Below the pieces are notes generated by a model. It saw only the letters and a program-made list of their open reading frames with translations, made no database searches and was not told the origin of the DNA. Below are positions 45,790-57,299 of a stretch of DNA of 64,000 nt, in pieces. Made by a program: the position numbers and the translations under genes. Numbering within the stretch: position 1 is the stretch's first letter; the number at the start of each line of letters is the position of its first letter. This DNA comes from Anastrepha obliqua. Its lineage: Eukaryota > Arthropoda > Insecta > Diptera > Tephritidae. The DNA is taken from the NCBI RefSeq assembly GCF_027943255.1, contig NC_072896.1, positions 38,652,501-38,716,500 of the forward strand, in the 5' to 3' direction.

Positions 45790-45975
45790 CAACGAGTTCA
45801 GATGTTGTTTTATGAGGAGTTTTTTCATGGCAGAAATATGCTCAGAGGTGTATCATTGCCTACCGAGGGGCTGTTAAAAAATACTTTTTCTGCTGTTTCA
45901 TGCACGAAGATTTGAACCTGCGCACTTCTCAATGTTAGTCACGCACTAACACATTCTGCTACGGTGGCCGCTAAA
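45790..45975 (-). repeat. SINE copy, degenerate
   Basis: Minus orientation; shares ATGAGGAGTTTTTTCATGGC, TACCGAGGGGC and the head AGTCACGCACTAACACATTC. Confidence 0.6.
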
Positions 45976-47884
45976 AACGGAATTTTGTTACTTTCCAGAC
46001 AATGTGATACATAGTATTTATTAAGGTACTGAGATATTTTAATGGATTGAAATTGAGTTCAATAGAAACCTGTGTAATGAAATAGAAGACCCAAAGCACT
46101 ATTTGAATTGAGGCCTTGAAAATAAAAAGCCAGTCAATGGCTCAATCGACACAGAATTTGCCACATTACAAAATGATCCATATAGCGTTTTTTTTTAAAT
46201 TTTAAAAACCTGAACAAAAGTAAAATTTTTTGGGTATATTATTGGCGTATTCGAAGGAGAAAATGTTCCGATTAAAGCTGCCTCGGCTGGCTTCGCACTT
46301 GCACACCTTGTTAACCCAGTTTTCAAAGGTTTCTGCCTCGAACTGCTTGCTCGATATGCGCCTGAAACGTTAATGGATTGTTTGAATAGCATCTTTTCTT
46401 CAGGATACCACACCACCCAGCATCACATCGCAGCTCCGAAGTCACCAATTCACATCGCCGCGATGGAGGAAGGTTTTAAATTACAAAATATTAAAAAATT
46501 ATTATAATTAGAAATTTAAATTTATAAAACAATACCACCTTTCAAACTTCGAAGATATTGACAGCCAATCAACCTATATGACTTTTTCTGAGAGTTTTTA
46601 ACGCGCGACTTAAAATATCCTGCTTATGGCCAGCCATTATTTCCGTTAACCTACCGCACCAACCAAACAAACGTGGTAGTCAAAGAGCTTTTTTCTTCTT
46701 TTTTTTCTTATTCTTATTTTTATTCATTCTCCATTCGTATTCCTTTGTAATTTCAATTGACGCAAATTGAATTCAATAAAATTCGCTGGGATTTGGATAC
46801 ACGTAATTGTAGTTAGCTTAGGCGATACCCTAAGCTTAAGCCACATTACATACTTAGTACAGTTGCGTGTATAATTATTCGTCCATATACATTCTAGTTA
46901 TAACTTATGCTTATCCAATTGCATCCACTCGAAGTCTCACTCTCCATCATGCAAACCAGTGATTTTGCCACTAATTATGCATTCCAAATGAGTGCCACGT
47001 AGAATTGTGTGTTGGCTACCTATATAATCACGAAGCAGTTTAGACATATACGAGTGTGCACGCCCGCTTCCTTTTTAACTACTTACGTATGTGTATCCTA
47101 AACTGAAATGCCGCACTAAAGCGTTGTCAGTTAGTCAGCCGATAAATATTTTTGCTGCGGGTGGATGACAGCTGCAGTCGCCCGCCAAATGTCAGCGTCA
47201 GATCATTTTGAAATGTGGGAATTTGTGCGTGTACGTTCTTTGTTAAGCGAATGGCTTTTAGATGACGGAATCGAACAAGCTCATTACATATGCAGGACAC
47301 ATCTTCAACAATTCGCACACATGCACATATTTGCTTTTATATATTTAGCTACGTACGTACACATTGGTTATGATGGTTCGTTAAAAGCTACTGAAACGAT
47401 CAGAGCCAATTCAATCCGGTTGTGCTGTGTGGTTATTAGATTTAGATAATGAATGCCACGATTTGTATACGAAAAGATTCTAATGCGAAAACGTAAAAAG
47501 GAAATCGGAAAAGTGGTGAACGTCTTTTGAAAGATGGGTGAGGCTATTGACCATTTTAATTTACATGACACGAGCTGGCAAAAGTTTGTATGCTGGTTGC
47601 CTTTTATAATTTACCCTTTTAACAACGTGTAATGAGTTGTTCTCAATATTTTCATCGAAAATTTTGATAGTTTTTAGCATAAGCTTACATATATTTCTTG
47701 CACTTGCCAGCTTTATTTGTTCTCTTTTCAGTGGGTTGAATAATTCACCTCGCGTAACCGATGGTTTAACTCGTAACTCGTAAAAATTTCGTTGGTCTGT
47801 TGCGATTTTCGAGGTAAATTATGGAGACAGGAGTGCATTGATCAACTTACTTCGACTTTTTGTCCTTGAAGCACCACATTCAAC
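45976..47884. other. No gene recognised; one unexplained open frame
   Basis: 46,214-46,507 (+) is a 97-codon open frame without an early Met (EGENVPIKAASAGFALAHLV, FKGFCLELLARYAPETLMDC, IHIAAMEEGFKLQNIKK). It is GC-richer than its flanks. I do not recognise it. The remaining sequence shows nothing. Confidence 0.35.
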
Positions 47885-48720
47885 TACTGTGAAACGCTAG
47901 TACATTGAGCTTCATCGCGGCGGTCGATCCTTGCAGACTGAATTTCATGAAGCCCGCAAAAACGTCTGTTGTGCCAGAAACAATCGATGTTGTGCGTAAA
48001 TTGATAACAAGAGATCGTCATGCGACATATTATGAGATAGAAGTCACGTTGGGCATTAGTGGGACCAGCATACATCCAATATTGCATAAAACATTTGGTC
48101 GGGTTAGCTACTTCGGCTCATCTTCGTTGAATGATACTGATGACCTTAGAGATATGGGTGTCAGCCAGATCAATAGCACCTAAAACAAAGTGCTTTAATG
48201 ACGAGTAGCAGGTACTGTTACTGTGGTAGCCCAATGGATCGGCAACGTTGTAAGTGAGTTGACTTGGAGAGCGACTGCTGCTTCTACCTACCCCCCTTGG
48301 TCGTCAAGCAGATTTGTTCTAATTGGATACATCAAAATTTGATAAATGGCAGAAAAAGAACTCATGTCGATTACCCTAAAGAAATATCTAAGCAACTCAG
48401 CCGCGGTAGTTCAAATCGGAACGGCTATGACAACGTAACAGATGATGAACCTTGGATTTATGCATATGAACCAACAATCGGCGTTGTTCCAAGACGAGCT
48501 CATTCCAACAAAAGTTGTTCGTTGTCAAATGGTCTTTAGTTTTCGGGAAAATCTGATCACGTCGCAGCTGCACCAGTAGATAAACTTAAGGCAGTCAATC
48601 CTGAGTGGTACACAACCATTTGTTTGTGAGAAATTTTTAGAGCATAAAAAAAAAACACTAACCACCGAAGACGAATCAACCTTCACTAAGGCAATGCGAG
48701 CTTTCAGGTATCGGTTCAGA
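47885..48720 (+). pseudogene. Mariner transposase relic with a 195-bp insert
   Basis: PETIDVVRKLITRDRHATYY, EIEVTLGISGTSIHPILHK, then after the insert VKQICSNWIHQNLINGRKRT, DDEPWIYAYEPT (first D region) and VNPEWYTTICL. Many lesions. A related relic is at 60,010-60,714. Confidence 0.75.
48102..48296. mobile_element. 195-bp insertion with 7-bp direct repeats
   Basis: TTGGTCG lies at 48,095-48,101 and 48,297-48,303. Removing the insert and one repeat restores the codons for HLVVKQICSNW, as in the related relic (HLIVKNICSHW). It starts GGTTAGCTACTTCGG and ends in CCCCCC. No coding; class unknown. Confidence 0.6.
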
Positions 48721-49069
48721 TAAGAGAGTTTTCCAGTTCTCGAAAAATCGAGTTAATGGGTCACCTGCCCTACAGCACTGTTTTGGCACCTAATGCTTTC
48801 TTTTTGTTTTCGAACATCAGAACTAAAATGTGAAGTGAATGTTTTTCCATTATTCAAGAAGCTGCTGAAGCCTTTAAGCAGCTCGATTTGGAGGTATCCA
48901 CTTCTCAGTGGCAAAAGTGCTTTGCAAATTGGTGGGGGCGAATGTAGAAGTATATTAACTTCCGGGAAGAACATTTTTAAAAACATGCATTCCATTTGCA
49001 TTTTTTTTTTGTCGGGACAACTAGCAAGTGCAGCACTCAGACATTAATTATGTCCGTTGCACTACACTT
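48721..49069. other. No gene recognised
   Basis: The 82- and 84-codon frames on opposite strands have no motif. Confidence 0.35.
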
Positions 49070-49905
49070 GAATTCCCTTTTAATTTTCTTTAAATCTACC
49101 CGATCTCCGAAGAAATCTGAGTAGATCTTGTGGTGCCAAGGAGCCAAGGTGGTCCCTTCTTAACACATCAGTGCCAAATACCTCAAAACTGCTTCTAGCG
49201 AAAGCGGGGCAGGCGCACAGGAAGTGGTCCGCCGTTTCATCCTCCTCTTCACAAGCTAAGCAGAGTACACTGTCTGCGATGCCTGACCTTTCCATGTGCT
49301 TCACCCGCAGAAAGTGGCCCGTTATCAGCCCAACCAGCCGTCTGCACTTCCCTCTGCTTAATGACAGAAGGGTTTGCGACAGTCGATCGGACATGACAGG
49401 TAAGATCAATTTAGTCCATCTGCAGCCTCTCTCAGCCTGCCAAGCTCAGTTGTGGGTGGTAGTTACCCATTTGCTAACCGTGGCTTTGATGGCCGCAGAA
49501 GGGAGTGGCAAAACGGGCTCTGGGCCAATGAAGTTGGTCTCAGGGCACATCTTAGCTAAGGAGTCAGAGATCTCGTTACCCACGATACTCACGTGTCCCG
49601 GGACCCATGTTAGCATCAGGCTATTATGTCTACCGATATAGTTCAGCTTGGATTTACAGGATTCGACTACCCCTGATGTGGTTGGCGAGCTGTCTAAGGA
49701 CATAAGCGCAGCTTGGCTGTAACTGCAGATACATAGAGTTAGGCTGTAGCTGCCTCTCCATCGGTTTCTCAAAACAAAGTTCATCGCTTCTTGAACTGCA
49801 TACACCTCCGCTTGAAACACAGATGCATGCATTCCAAGAGCAAAGTGCAGTTTTGTCCAGCTAGATTCCACGTAGACCCCAGAGCCGGACACCATTATAT
49901 TTAAA
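49070..49905 (-). mobile_element. LINE fragment with RNase H and zinc knuckle
   Basis: Minus frames: IMVSGSGVYVESSWTKLHFA and SVFQAEVYAVQEAMNFVL (RNase H), then SQAALMSLDSSPTTSG and LMLTWVPGHVSIVGNEISDS. After a shift come GKCRRLVGLITGHFLRVKHM and CLACEEEDETADHFLCACP, ending LLRFLRRSGRFKEN. The reverse transcriptase is absent. A different lineage from the one at 25.6-27.2 kb. Confidence 0.75.
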
Positions 49906-49981
49906 CACTTTTAACTATATTGCAAATGAACATCGCTAAATTAAATCAGAGACACTTTTTTTGTAAGCAGTTAGAAAACAT

Positions 49982-50612
49982 GTAAAGGACTTCGTTTATT
50001 TAGGAACCAGCATTAACACCGATAACAATGTCAGCCTTGAAATCCAACGTAGAATCTCTCTTGCCAACAAGTGCTACTTTGGACTAAGTAGGCAATTGAG
50101 CAGTAAAGTCCTCTCTCGACGAACAAAACTAACACTCTACAAGACTCTCATCATGCCCGTCCTGACGTATGGCGCAGAAGCTTGGACGATGTCAACATCC
50201 GATGAAGCGACGCTTGGAGTGTTCGAAAGAAAGATTCTGCGTAAGATTTTTGGACCTTTGCAAGTTGGCAACGGCGAATATCGCAGACGATGGAACGATG
50301 AGCTGTATGAGCTTTACGACGACATAGACATAGCGCAGCGAATAAAGATCCAGCGGCTACGTTGGCTGGGCCATGTCGTCCGAATGGATACAAACGCTCC
50401 GGCTTTGAAAGTATTCGATGCGGTACCAGCTGGTGGTAGTAGAGGAAGAGGGAGGCCTCCTCTGCGTTGGAAAGATCAGGTGGAGAAGGACTTGGCTTCA
50501 CTTGGTGTGTCCAATTGGCGCCGGTTAGCACGAGAAAGAAACGACTGGCGCGCTTTGTTAAACTCGGCCAAAATCGCGTAAGCGGTTATCGCGCCAATTA
50601 AGAAGAAGAAGA
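49982..50612 (+). mobile_element. 5'-truncated LINE copy with 13-bp target duplication
   Basis: AGTTAGAAAACAT at 49,969-49,981 is repeated at 50,613-50,625, exactly around the insertion. The body matches 17,925-18,545, including the open frame 50,096-50,581 ([40 protein letters not shown]). The 3' end is AAGAAGAAGAAG. The 161-codon frame is only the C-terminal end of ORF2. Better preserved than the intronic copy. Confidence 0.9.
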
Positions 50613-50625
50613 AGTTAGAAAACAT

Positions 50626-51105
50626 TTTTTCATTTTCAATTTCGATGTGGTAGTTAATAGGAGTCAAACACTCAACAAAAAAAAAACAACTTACAATACT
50701 AATTTTCTACAAAAGATCAAATTTTAATGTTAATCAAGAAACTACTTAAGAAAGGGATACATTAATAAGAGAACCAGTGGATTTTTTTTTTTACTTCGAA
50801 AATCCTGTTTGGCGTCACGGTGACCACTCTGAAAGAGGAATTCACAACCATTCTACCATTGGGGATTGTATAGCTGTTGCACCATCTGGAATTATACTCT
50901 AGCGTTCACTTGTTGAGAAAGATTTCACGGATTTAAGTCGCGTGATTATCCTGGCTACATACAATAAACCTCAAACTGGTACTCCTGCAATAGGGCATTA
51001 AGCAGATACTCCATAAAGTTGGCCCGAAGTTCAGATAAAATTTTGGTGTCCTATTATAAAAGCTGAAACCAGCAATAAGTTGAAAATTTCGGTTAACGGA
51101 AATAT
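50626..51105. other. No gene recognised
   Basis: AT-rich. Confidence 0.35.
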
Positions 51106-51468
51106 CTTCTGCTCAAATATGAACGAGACGTTATCAATAAAACGGTCCGCGGATGACATATGGCAAAAATAAATTTTTTGTTTTTTGGTAGGACTGTTAT
51201 AAGCTTACATGGCAAATTTCAGCGTGATATGTTACATAGTTTGTTTTCTGTGCTACTGTAAACAAGTCTAGCTCGAGTGTGTTCTTCGAATTTAACGATG
51301 AAAATTCAAGTTGAACAAAGAATTTGTTTGAAATTTTGTTATTCCAACAAAATTTCGGCTTCAGACACCTTAAAAATGTTGCAGACAACCTATGGGGACT
51401 CTTATTTTTGCCATATGTCATCCGCGGACCGTTTTATTGATAACGTCTCGTTCATATTAGAGCAGAAG
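51106..51468. repeat. Fold-back: 67-bp inverted arms, 229-bp loop
   Basis: The left arm 51,106-51,172 and right arm 51,402-51,468 are reverse complements with one visible mismatch. Each contains AAAACGGTCCGCGGATGACA or its complement. The loop ends with a mariner N-terminus. Confidence 0.85.
51298..51400 (+). pseudogene. Mariner transposase N-terminal scrap
   Basis: MKIQVEQRICLKFCYSNKIS followed by ASDTLKMLQTTYGDS, the first helices of an irritans-type mariner transposase. It then runs straight into the right fold-back arm. Confidence 0.6.
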
Positions 51469-51887
51469 CTATACTCGGAATATTTCAAACTATAACAGTG
51501 GTAAATAAATCCGTCATGCGCATTGAAGTAAAAGTTCTTTCGCCGGAAAAATATCATATTTTTTATTTAGCTGATATCTGCAGCTTGGATAATCTTTTCC
51601 AACATCAAATGAAATAAGGCTTAGATCTAGCAGATCCTTCTCTAATCTAAAGGAGTTAATTTCAGTGTTCTGAGGATACCAAATATTCATAAAATAGCAG
51701 TCAACTTCCTTCTATGTACTAGAAAAGAGCCTGCAAATCTACCAAAAAACGCTGTGTGTCGGTATCTTTTTCCCGCGGATCTCTCCCAAAATTAAGCGTA
51801 CTTACTCTACGTATTTACAGGTCTAAAAATGCAATGATAATGTTTAAAGGTTCATCTAATGTGTGTAAAATTAAGAAAACTAGTTTT
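51469..51887. other. No gene recognised
   Basis: AT-rich spacer. Confidence 0.35.
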
Positions 51888-52035
51888 ACTTGGTTGTTCC
51901 ACAAACGGGGGGATCTACAAATTCATGCCGCCCCCGAACGGCAGATGGTTTTTTATGAGCAGTTTCTCCATAGCAGAAATACACTCGGAGGTTTGTCATC
52001 GCCCCCCGAAGGGCGACCGCTATTAGAAAAAATGA
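51888..52035 (-). repeat. SINE copy, truncated
   Basis: TTGTTCCACAAACGGGGGGA, CGAACGGCAGATGGTTTTTT, GCAGAAATACACTCGGAGGT and GCCCCCCGAAGGGCGACCGC match the SINE at 45,065 (minus). The tRNA-like head is absent. Confidence 0.65.
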
Positions 52036-54099
52036 TCAATTTTTCTTTTTTATTTCCTTTAATTTCAATTTATTTTTTTCACATAATTTAATTTTCATTT
52101 ATTTTATTATTTTTTTATTTCATTTATTCTGGTTTATTACTTGTTGCATACAACTTTTCCAACTCAAAAATTTAATATCACCACTTCAAAGTTAGTATTG
52201 AAGTCAATTACATAGACCTTCATGAGCTTCGTTCGCAAACCAATCCAAAAAATATTTCACACAACGCGAGTTCAAAGGTTTCATGTTTAATTTGAAGGTG
52301 GAAGTAATTTGCGGCTAACAAACACATGCAGATATAAATGCAATCACACACTTAAGTGGAAGCAGGCACGAACCCAACTAAATATTGCGGCTGAATGAAC
52401 AAACACGAATACCATCACAGATTTTGGAAGGGTAGCATATGAAAATCAAATTCAAATTCAAAACCGTGTTGGAGGCGATTCAGGAAATATGAGTGTGAAA
52501 CGATGCAAGGGGAGCCCGGAAGCAGATAAAAAACCAGTGAATGAATTTGCAACTGTTGGTAGTGGGAGGTAAAAAATATGGTACAGTCCAGTGCATAACT
52601 GGAAGCACACAGGTAGACGGTACTTTATTTAGGCGGCAAATAACTATGCAGATGAAGAGAGAGAGAGAGAAAAGTTTAGAGCGAGGCCAGCATTTGGAGT
52701 GAGTGGTGAGCACTTGTAAAATGTCAATTGCTCTGTGAGTGTTCCGGCTATTGCAACAAAAGCAATACTCCTAATAAAAGGAGTAAAAAATATTTAGAGG
52801 AAGTCAAACTATACCAACTAAACGATTAATGCAGTCAACTCTTACGAACCATTTTTTTGTTCTAGTGAAATAATTGCACAACAGTCAGACAGATAGCCAC
52901 ATGAATTCGGAAAAACTCATGCAAGCGTTGACAATTTTGCATACCACAAATGCAACCACAGTTGAAAAAGGAGGCGCAGCAGAAACAATCAGAACGTCTA
53001 ACGACAGACGGCATGAAAAACAAACTTCCCAAGTGTATACGTATATGTGTATAAGTGTATATGTATGATAGTAGCGACCATTTATGTAATAGGTGTAAGT
53101 ATGTATGCATAGTATGTTGGTTGGACAGGGTTTCCTGAACTGTAAGCTGTTGCTATCCTCTGACATTTCTGGCCTTGCCGCTTCTCGTATTAGTAGTTGT
53201 TATGCAATTTGGTCGTAAAACAAACGAAACATTGTGGCTGATGACGAGTGCTTGCTGTTGATTCTGCACTCACACACACGCACGTGTACATACATATGTA
53301 TGCACATACATATAGCAACAAGAAGTGCACGTTGTTTGATTTTCGTACGCAGAGTTCTAACATCAAATTGCAATTGTGAATTTCCAACACTTTTATGTGA
53401 GCACCACCTCCATTGGATGATGAACTCACCCAATCCGCCCAGCACCAAGTTTGACACTTCATTCTTCCTCTTATAAGGGCATCAGGAATAAGTAAAACAG
53501 CTGAGGCAGCTTCAAGTGCTCAGATTGTGAAAGAAGCTTAAAAATTCATTGACCGTTTCCTTCCTTATCCAGCTACCTTTCAGAGCACTCAGTTATCCTA
53601 ACCACCAGCCAAAGTACATTTGTAGCCTAAAATGTTTGCTTGCACACAGTCTGCAAACTGGAACTTGAAGTACAATTGCATTAATTCGGTATACGTAGTA
53701 TACTTCCCTAGGAATACAGGTGGATGTGATGTGTTGGACAGTGGATTTTTCCACTTAAACGAAATATAGATGGATGGGAGAGGATTTTAAGGATTGCAGC
53801 AACAGTTTGTTTATAGAAGGCAACCATAACAACTCGTTAGATGTTTAGATAAGAGACAGCAAACATTCAAATATAGGGCACATGCGCTCAGGTGTAGGTG
53901 TTGCACGTGCAAAAAAGCATTGCATTGAAATGAATTCAGCAATCATTTCCAATTCGATTTTATTTCAGCTGATCACGAAAGCAGCGAATTGTAATTGTTT
54001 GCACTGATGACCTTAAATCGAGGATCGTAGAGGTGAACTTTCACGTGTAAAAGGAATTCCTTGGCACAAAAAGTTGCTTGCTTTTCATAGGGCAGTGGG
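52036..54099. other. Non-coding, microsatellites
   Basis: GA repeat near 52,650; GTATATGTGTATA near 53,040; CACACA/ATACATA near 53,265-53,320. The open frames over these are repeat artefacts. No exon recognised. Confidence 0.45.
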
Positions 54100-54375
54100 A
54101 CAGAGAAAGAATGATTGTGCCCATCAGAGAGAGAGCGCGCCATTACATTGGTGAGTTGTGCAGTGTTGGCAACCCTTTGCTCTTCGCAATAAATTTAGTG
54201 CTTTTTATACACAAAATGCGAAAATTTTTTAGTGCGGTGTTTGTTTCTTTTTTCATTTAAAGCTACGAAAATTGTAAGTTAAAAACTTAATATTTTTAAA
54301 TTTTAGAATTAAAAAAGGCCACTCCTGCATTTAAAACTTAGGTTGAGAAGATTTCAGTGCTACTAAAAATTTGTT
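54100..54375 (+). repeat. Dispersed non-coding repeat 'A', copy 3
   Basis: Matches 3,190-3,349 joined to 4,591-4,700, i.e. the state without the mariner inserted at 3,352. Confidence 0.55.
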
Positions 54376-54546
54376 GACTCCGAGAGGGATTTCACTGCTC
54401 AAAGGAGAAGAGGAAGAATAAATTCGGAGGAGAAGAATAACCTTGAAAAAAATTTTAAATGAAACGACAAAATGTCACACACAAATACCACACGAACAAT
54501 CACCAACAATAATCGCAATAATCGCAATCACCGACAATGTGCCCAG

Positions 54547-55553
54547 GGTGGTGTCCTGTCAGCCTTGCTTTTTAACTTCTACATCTCGAAACTCCCCGCG
54601 CCACCAGAGGGAATCTCCCTGGTCTCCTACGCCGACGACTGTATGTGGCGTCGAGCATTGACATCGATGGCCTATGCTCCACGGTAAACGACTACCTGGC
54701 GTGCTTTTCTCGCTTCTTCACTGCGAGGAACTTACAACTTTCCCCCACTAAATCCACGGCGACCCTCTTCACCACCTGGACAAAGGAGGTCAAGCTACAA
54801 CTCAAAGTGAAAGTCGATGATACACAAATTCCGACGGTTAACAACAGCAAAATATTGGGAGTTACCTTTGACAGCTTGCTCTGCTTCTCAGCGCACACAA
54901 CCGCTATTGCCACTTCAGTACAGAATCGCAACAAGTTCCTCAAGTCGACTGCCGGCAACACTTGACGCAAAGACAAAGATATGTTGCTGTCGACTTTCAA
55001 GGCGGTAGGCCGGCAGGTTCTGAACTATGCTGCGCCTGTCTGGTCGCCTTGAACCAGTGATTCGCAGTGGATGAAGCTACAGACCTGCTAAAACACTGCC
55101 ATAAGGACCGCGACAGGATATCTTTTGATGTCACCAATACAACCTATATGATGAGGCTTTTATGCTGCCTGTTAAGGAGCATAACAAACTGCTCAGCAAG
55201 CAGCTCCTGCTAGGGTGTTACCGCAGGCCTCACCCGTGCAGACATCTGCTTGAGCCTAAGCCACCTCCCAGGCATGTCAGGAGGCACTTCTTCAATTACG
55301 CGGATGAGATCCAGGACAAAACAGACCGACAGCTACTGGATCGGACAGTGTACAGACAGACAATCAATGACATTCATCGGGAGACCTTTACCACCTTCTT
55401 AAGCTCCCGACCCCCGAATTCCGTCATCGGGGTCCTACCTCCACCCACTGTCGGAACTGCTAGTTTCCTGGGCCTTCCGTTAGATGAGCTAGACGAAGAC
55501 GACCGGTAAGTACACTACACTGACAGGACAAAGTTACTGCTACAACAACAACA
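54547..55553 (+). mobile_element. Jockey-like LINE, truncated and internally deleted
   Basis: ACAATGTGCCCAG (54,534-54,546) and ACAATGTGTCCAG (55,554-55,566) form a 13-bp target duplication with one change. Coding: LLFNFYISKLPAPPEGISLV, YADDC (intact YADD but shifted just after), NLQLSPTKSTATLFTTWTKE and MLPVKEHNKLLSKQLLLGCY. A deletion joins PPPTV to GTASFLGLPLDELDEDDR, removing the zinc knuckle kept in the copy at 8,371-9,619. Ends in CAACAACAACAA. Confidence 0.85.
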
Positions 55554-55566
55554 ACAATGTGTCCAG

Positions 55567-55929
55567 ACGATAAAAAAAGAACGAAATAGAACTGAGTGAA
55601 TTATTGAACTAATTTAAAAAAAATTATATTATATATTTTATATAATCATAAACATCAAATTCTATTTAAAAGAGGCTAGAAAATTGTCAGGAAGAAAGAA
55701 CTAAAACTCCGAGGCTAGAGACAAAAAAAGCTAAATTAAGCTACGAAAACGGCAATCTGGTCACACCGATCACCAATTGCACCAGTGTGACGTCACGAAA
55801 ATCAGCTGATATTGTCAAATTCACCGAATGCAAAGTAACAGTACCACGAAAACCGCCACCTTATTATTCTTTCCACCGTGAGGGCGTAGTACTTGCAGAT
55901 ATATATAATATTATAGAGGTGATGAAAAG
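55567..55929. other. No gene recognised
   Basis: AT-rich. Confidence 0.35.
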
Positions 55930-56575
55930 TTCGAGATATCAGATGTAAGGAAAATGGGCGTTAAGTTACACTTTTTTCCCCAAAGACAATGTAATTTTAC
56001 TTGTTTCAATTTCTCGTAAGTTTAGAGTTAAAAATATAGGGCCCGCCATCTATCGTTACGGATTTGAACTAGGTATTATTTGAAGAATTGTAACACTTAT
56101 CTGTCATCTGATTTGACAGAAAATTAGTTTTATTCTTCCGCTGAACGCAAATGGTTGTGTATACGCTCAAAGGACCTACCACCCAATGAGTTTTCGCTTC
56201 GCTTCATGGGTTTGGGATCGACTTGAAGAAGATGAAGACTTTTACGATCAATCTTTTGCGCACTGTCTTCAAAAATCGCATTATCAGCCGAAATTCTGAT
56301 ATCGTTTGGCCGCCTCGGAGCTGCGATTTGACGCCGTTGGATTATTATCTTTGGGGTGCCGTCAAATACCAGTGTTATGCCAACAAACCAGCAACAATTG
56401 ATGCCCTGAAGACCAACATACGCGATGTCTTAGCTGAAATACAGCCGCATACAATCGAAAATGTGTTGAAAAATTGGATCGATCGTATGGGATGGTGCAT
56501 GGCTAGCCGAGGCAGCCATATGAATGAGGTTGTGTTCCATCATTAACCGGAAGGGTTGTACTTCAAAATAAAAAA
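55930..56575 (+). pseudogene. DD41D-like transposase remnant, C-terminal third
   Basis: Frame 56,223-56,546: RTVFKNRIISRNSDIVWPPR, SCDLTPLDYYLWGAVKYQCY (third D), TIENVLKNWIDRMGWCMASR and GSHMNEVVFHH, then a stop. The first two catalytic segments are absent, so it is internally deleted. Ends were not identified, so the limits are approximate. Confidence 0.65.
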
Positions 56576-57299
56576 AAAAACAGTTTGGAAAAATATAGAG
56601 TAGTTTCCTTTTTATAGCATTTTTAATTCCGTAAAGTTATATGGCGGACTCTTTATTTACATATCATAATTATGAATTATTGCAAACGTTTCAAACACAA
56701 TACTGAAAGCTAAGCTAAGAGTAACTGGTTAAACATCCTTGGCTGGCTTATGGAGAACTGAATCACGGGGAATTTTGTGTTCCATCAACAAGGAATGTTA
56801 AATGCATATATTCGCAGGATTTTCAACTCATTTCTCGCATGATTTATAGTATTTGAATTCAAAAAATACGCTGATAAATTGATGAGCTCTATTTTGGGTA
56901 AAAGCGTCAATTAAAATTTTGAAGGTAGTGCGCAATTATTACTTAACAATGTTTTTCGCTCTAATGTAATAGTTTATTAAAAGTTAACAGCTTTTATTGC
57001 GACGGCGACGATATCTGGACCACCTTAACCAAAAAGTCCACTAATTTGAGTTATGTTTATTTTTTTTTCAAGCAGCCACATCTGTGGTTAACATTTCTAT
57101 TAAAATTTTATCGTGATTCCTTGGCATTTGTAAAGGTTACGTCGTCTGGAGTAAATCTACCTCTGCACAATTTTTCGTTTTTTTTTGTCAGTTTTAAAAA
57201 TGGATTTGAATTTGGAATAACGAATTTGTATTAAACTTTGTGGATGCAGTAGTGTGAAAACCTGAAATGGTAAACTGTTTCGGTAATGATACTCTAAAG
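56576..57299. other. No gene recognised
   Basis: AT-rich; the frame 57,046-57,234 is low complexity. Confidence 0.35.
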
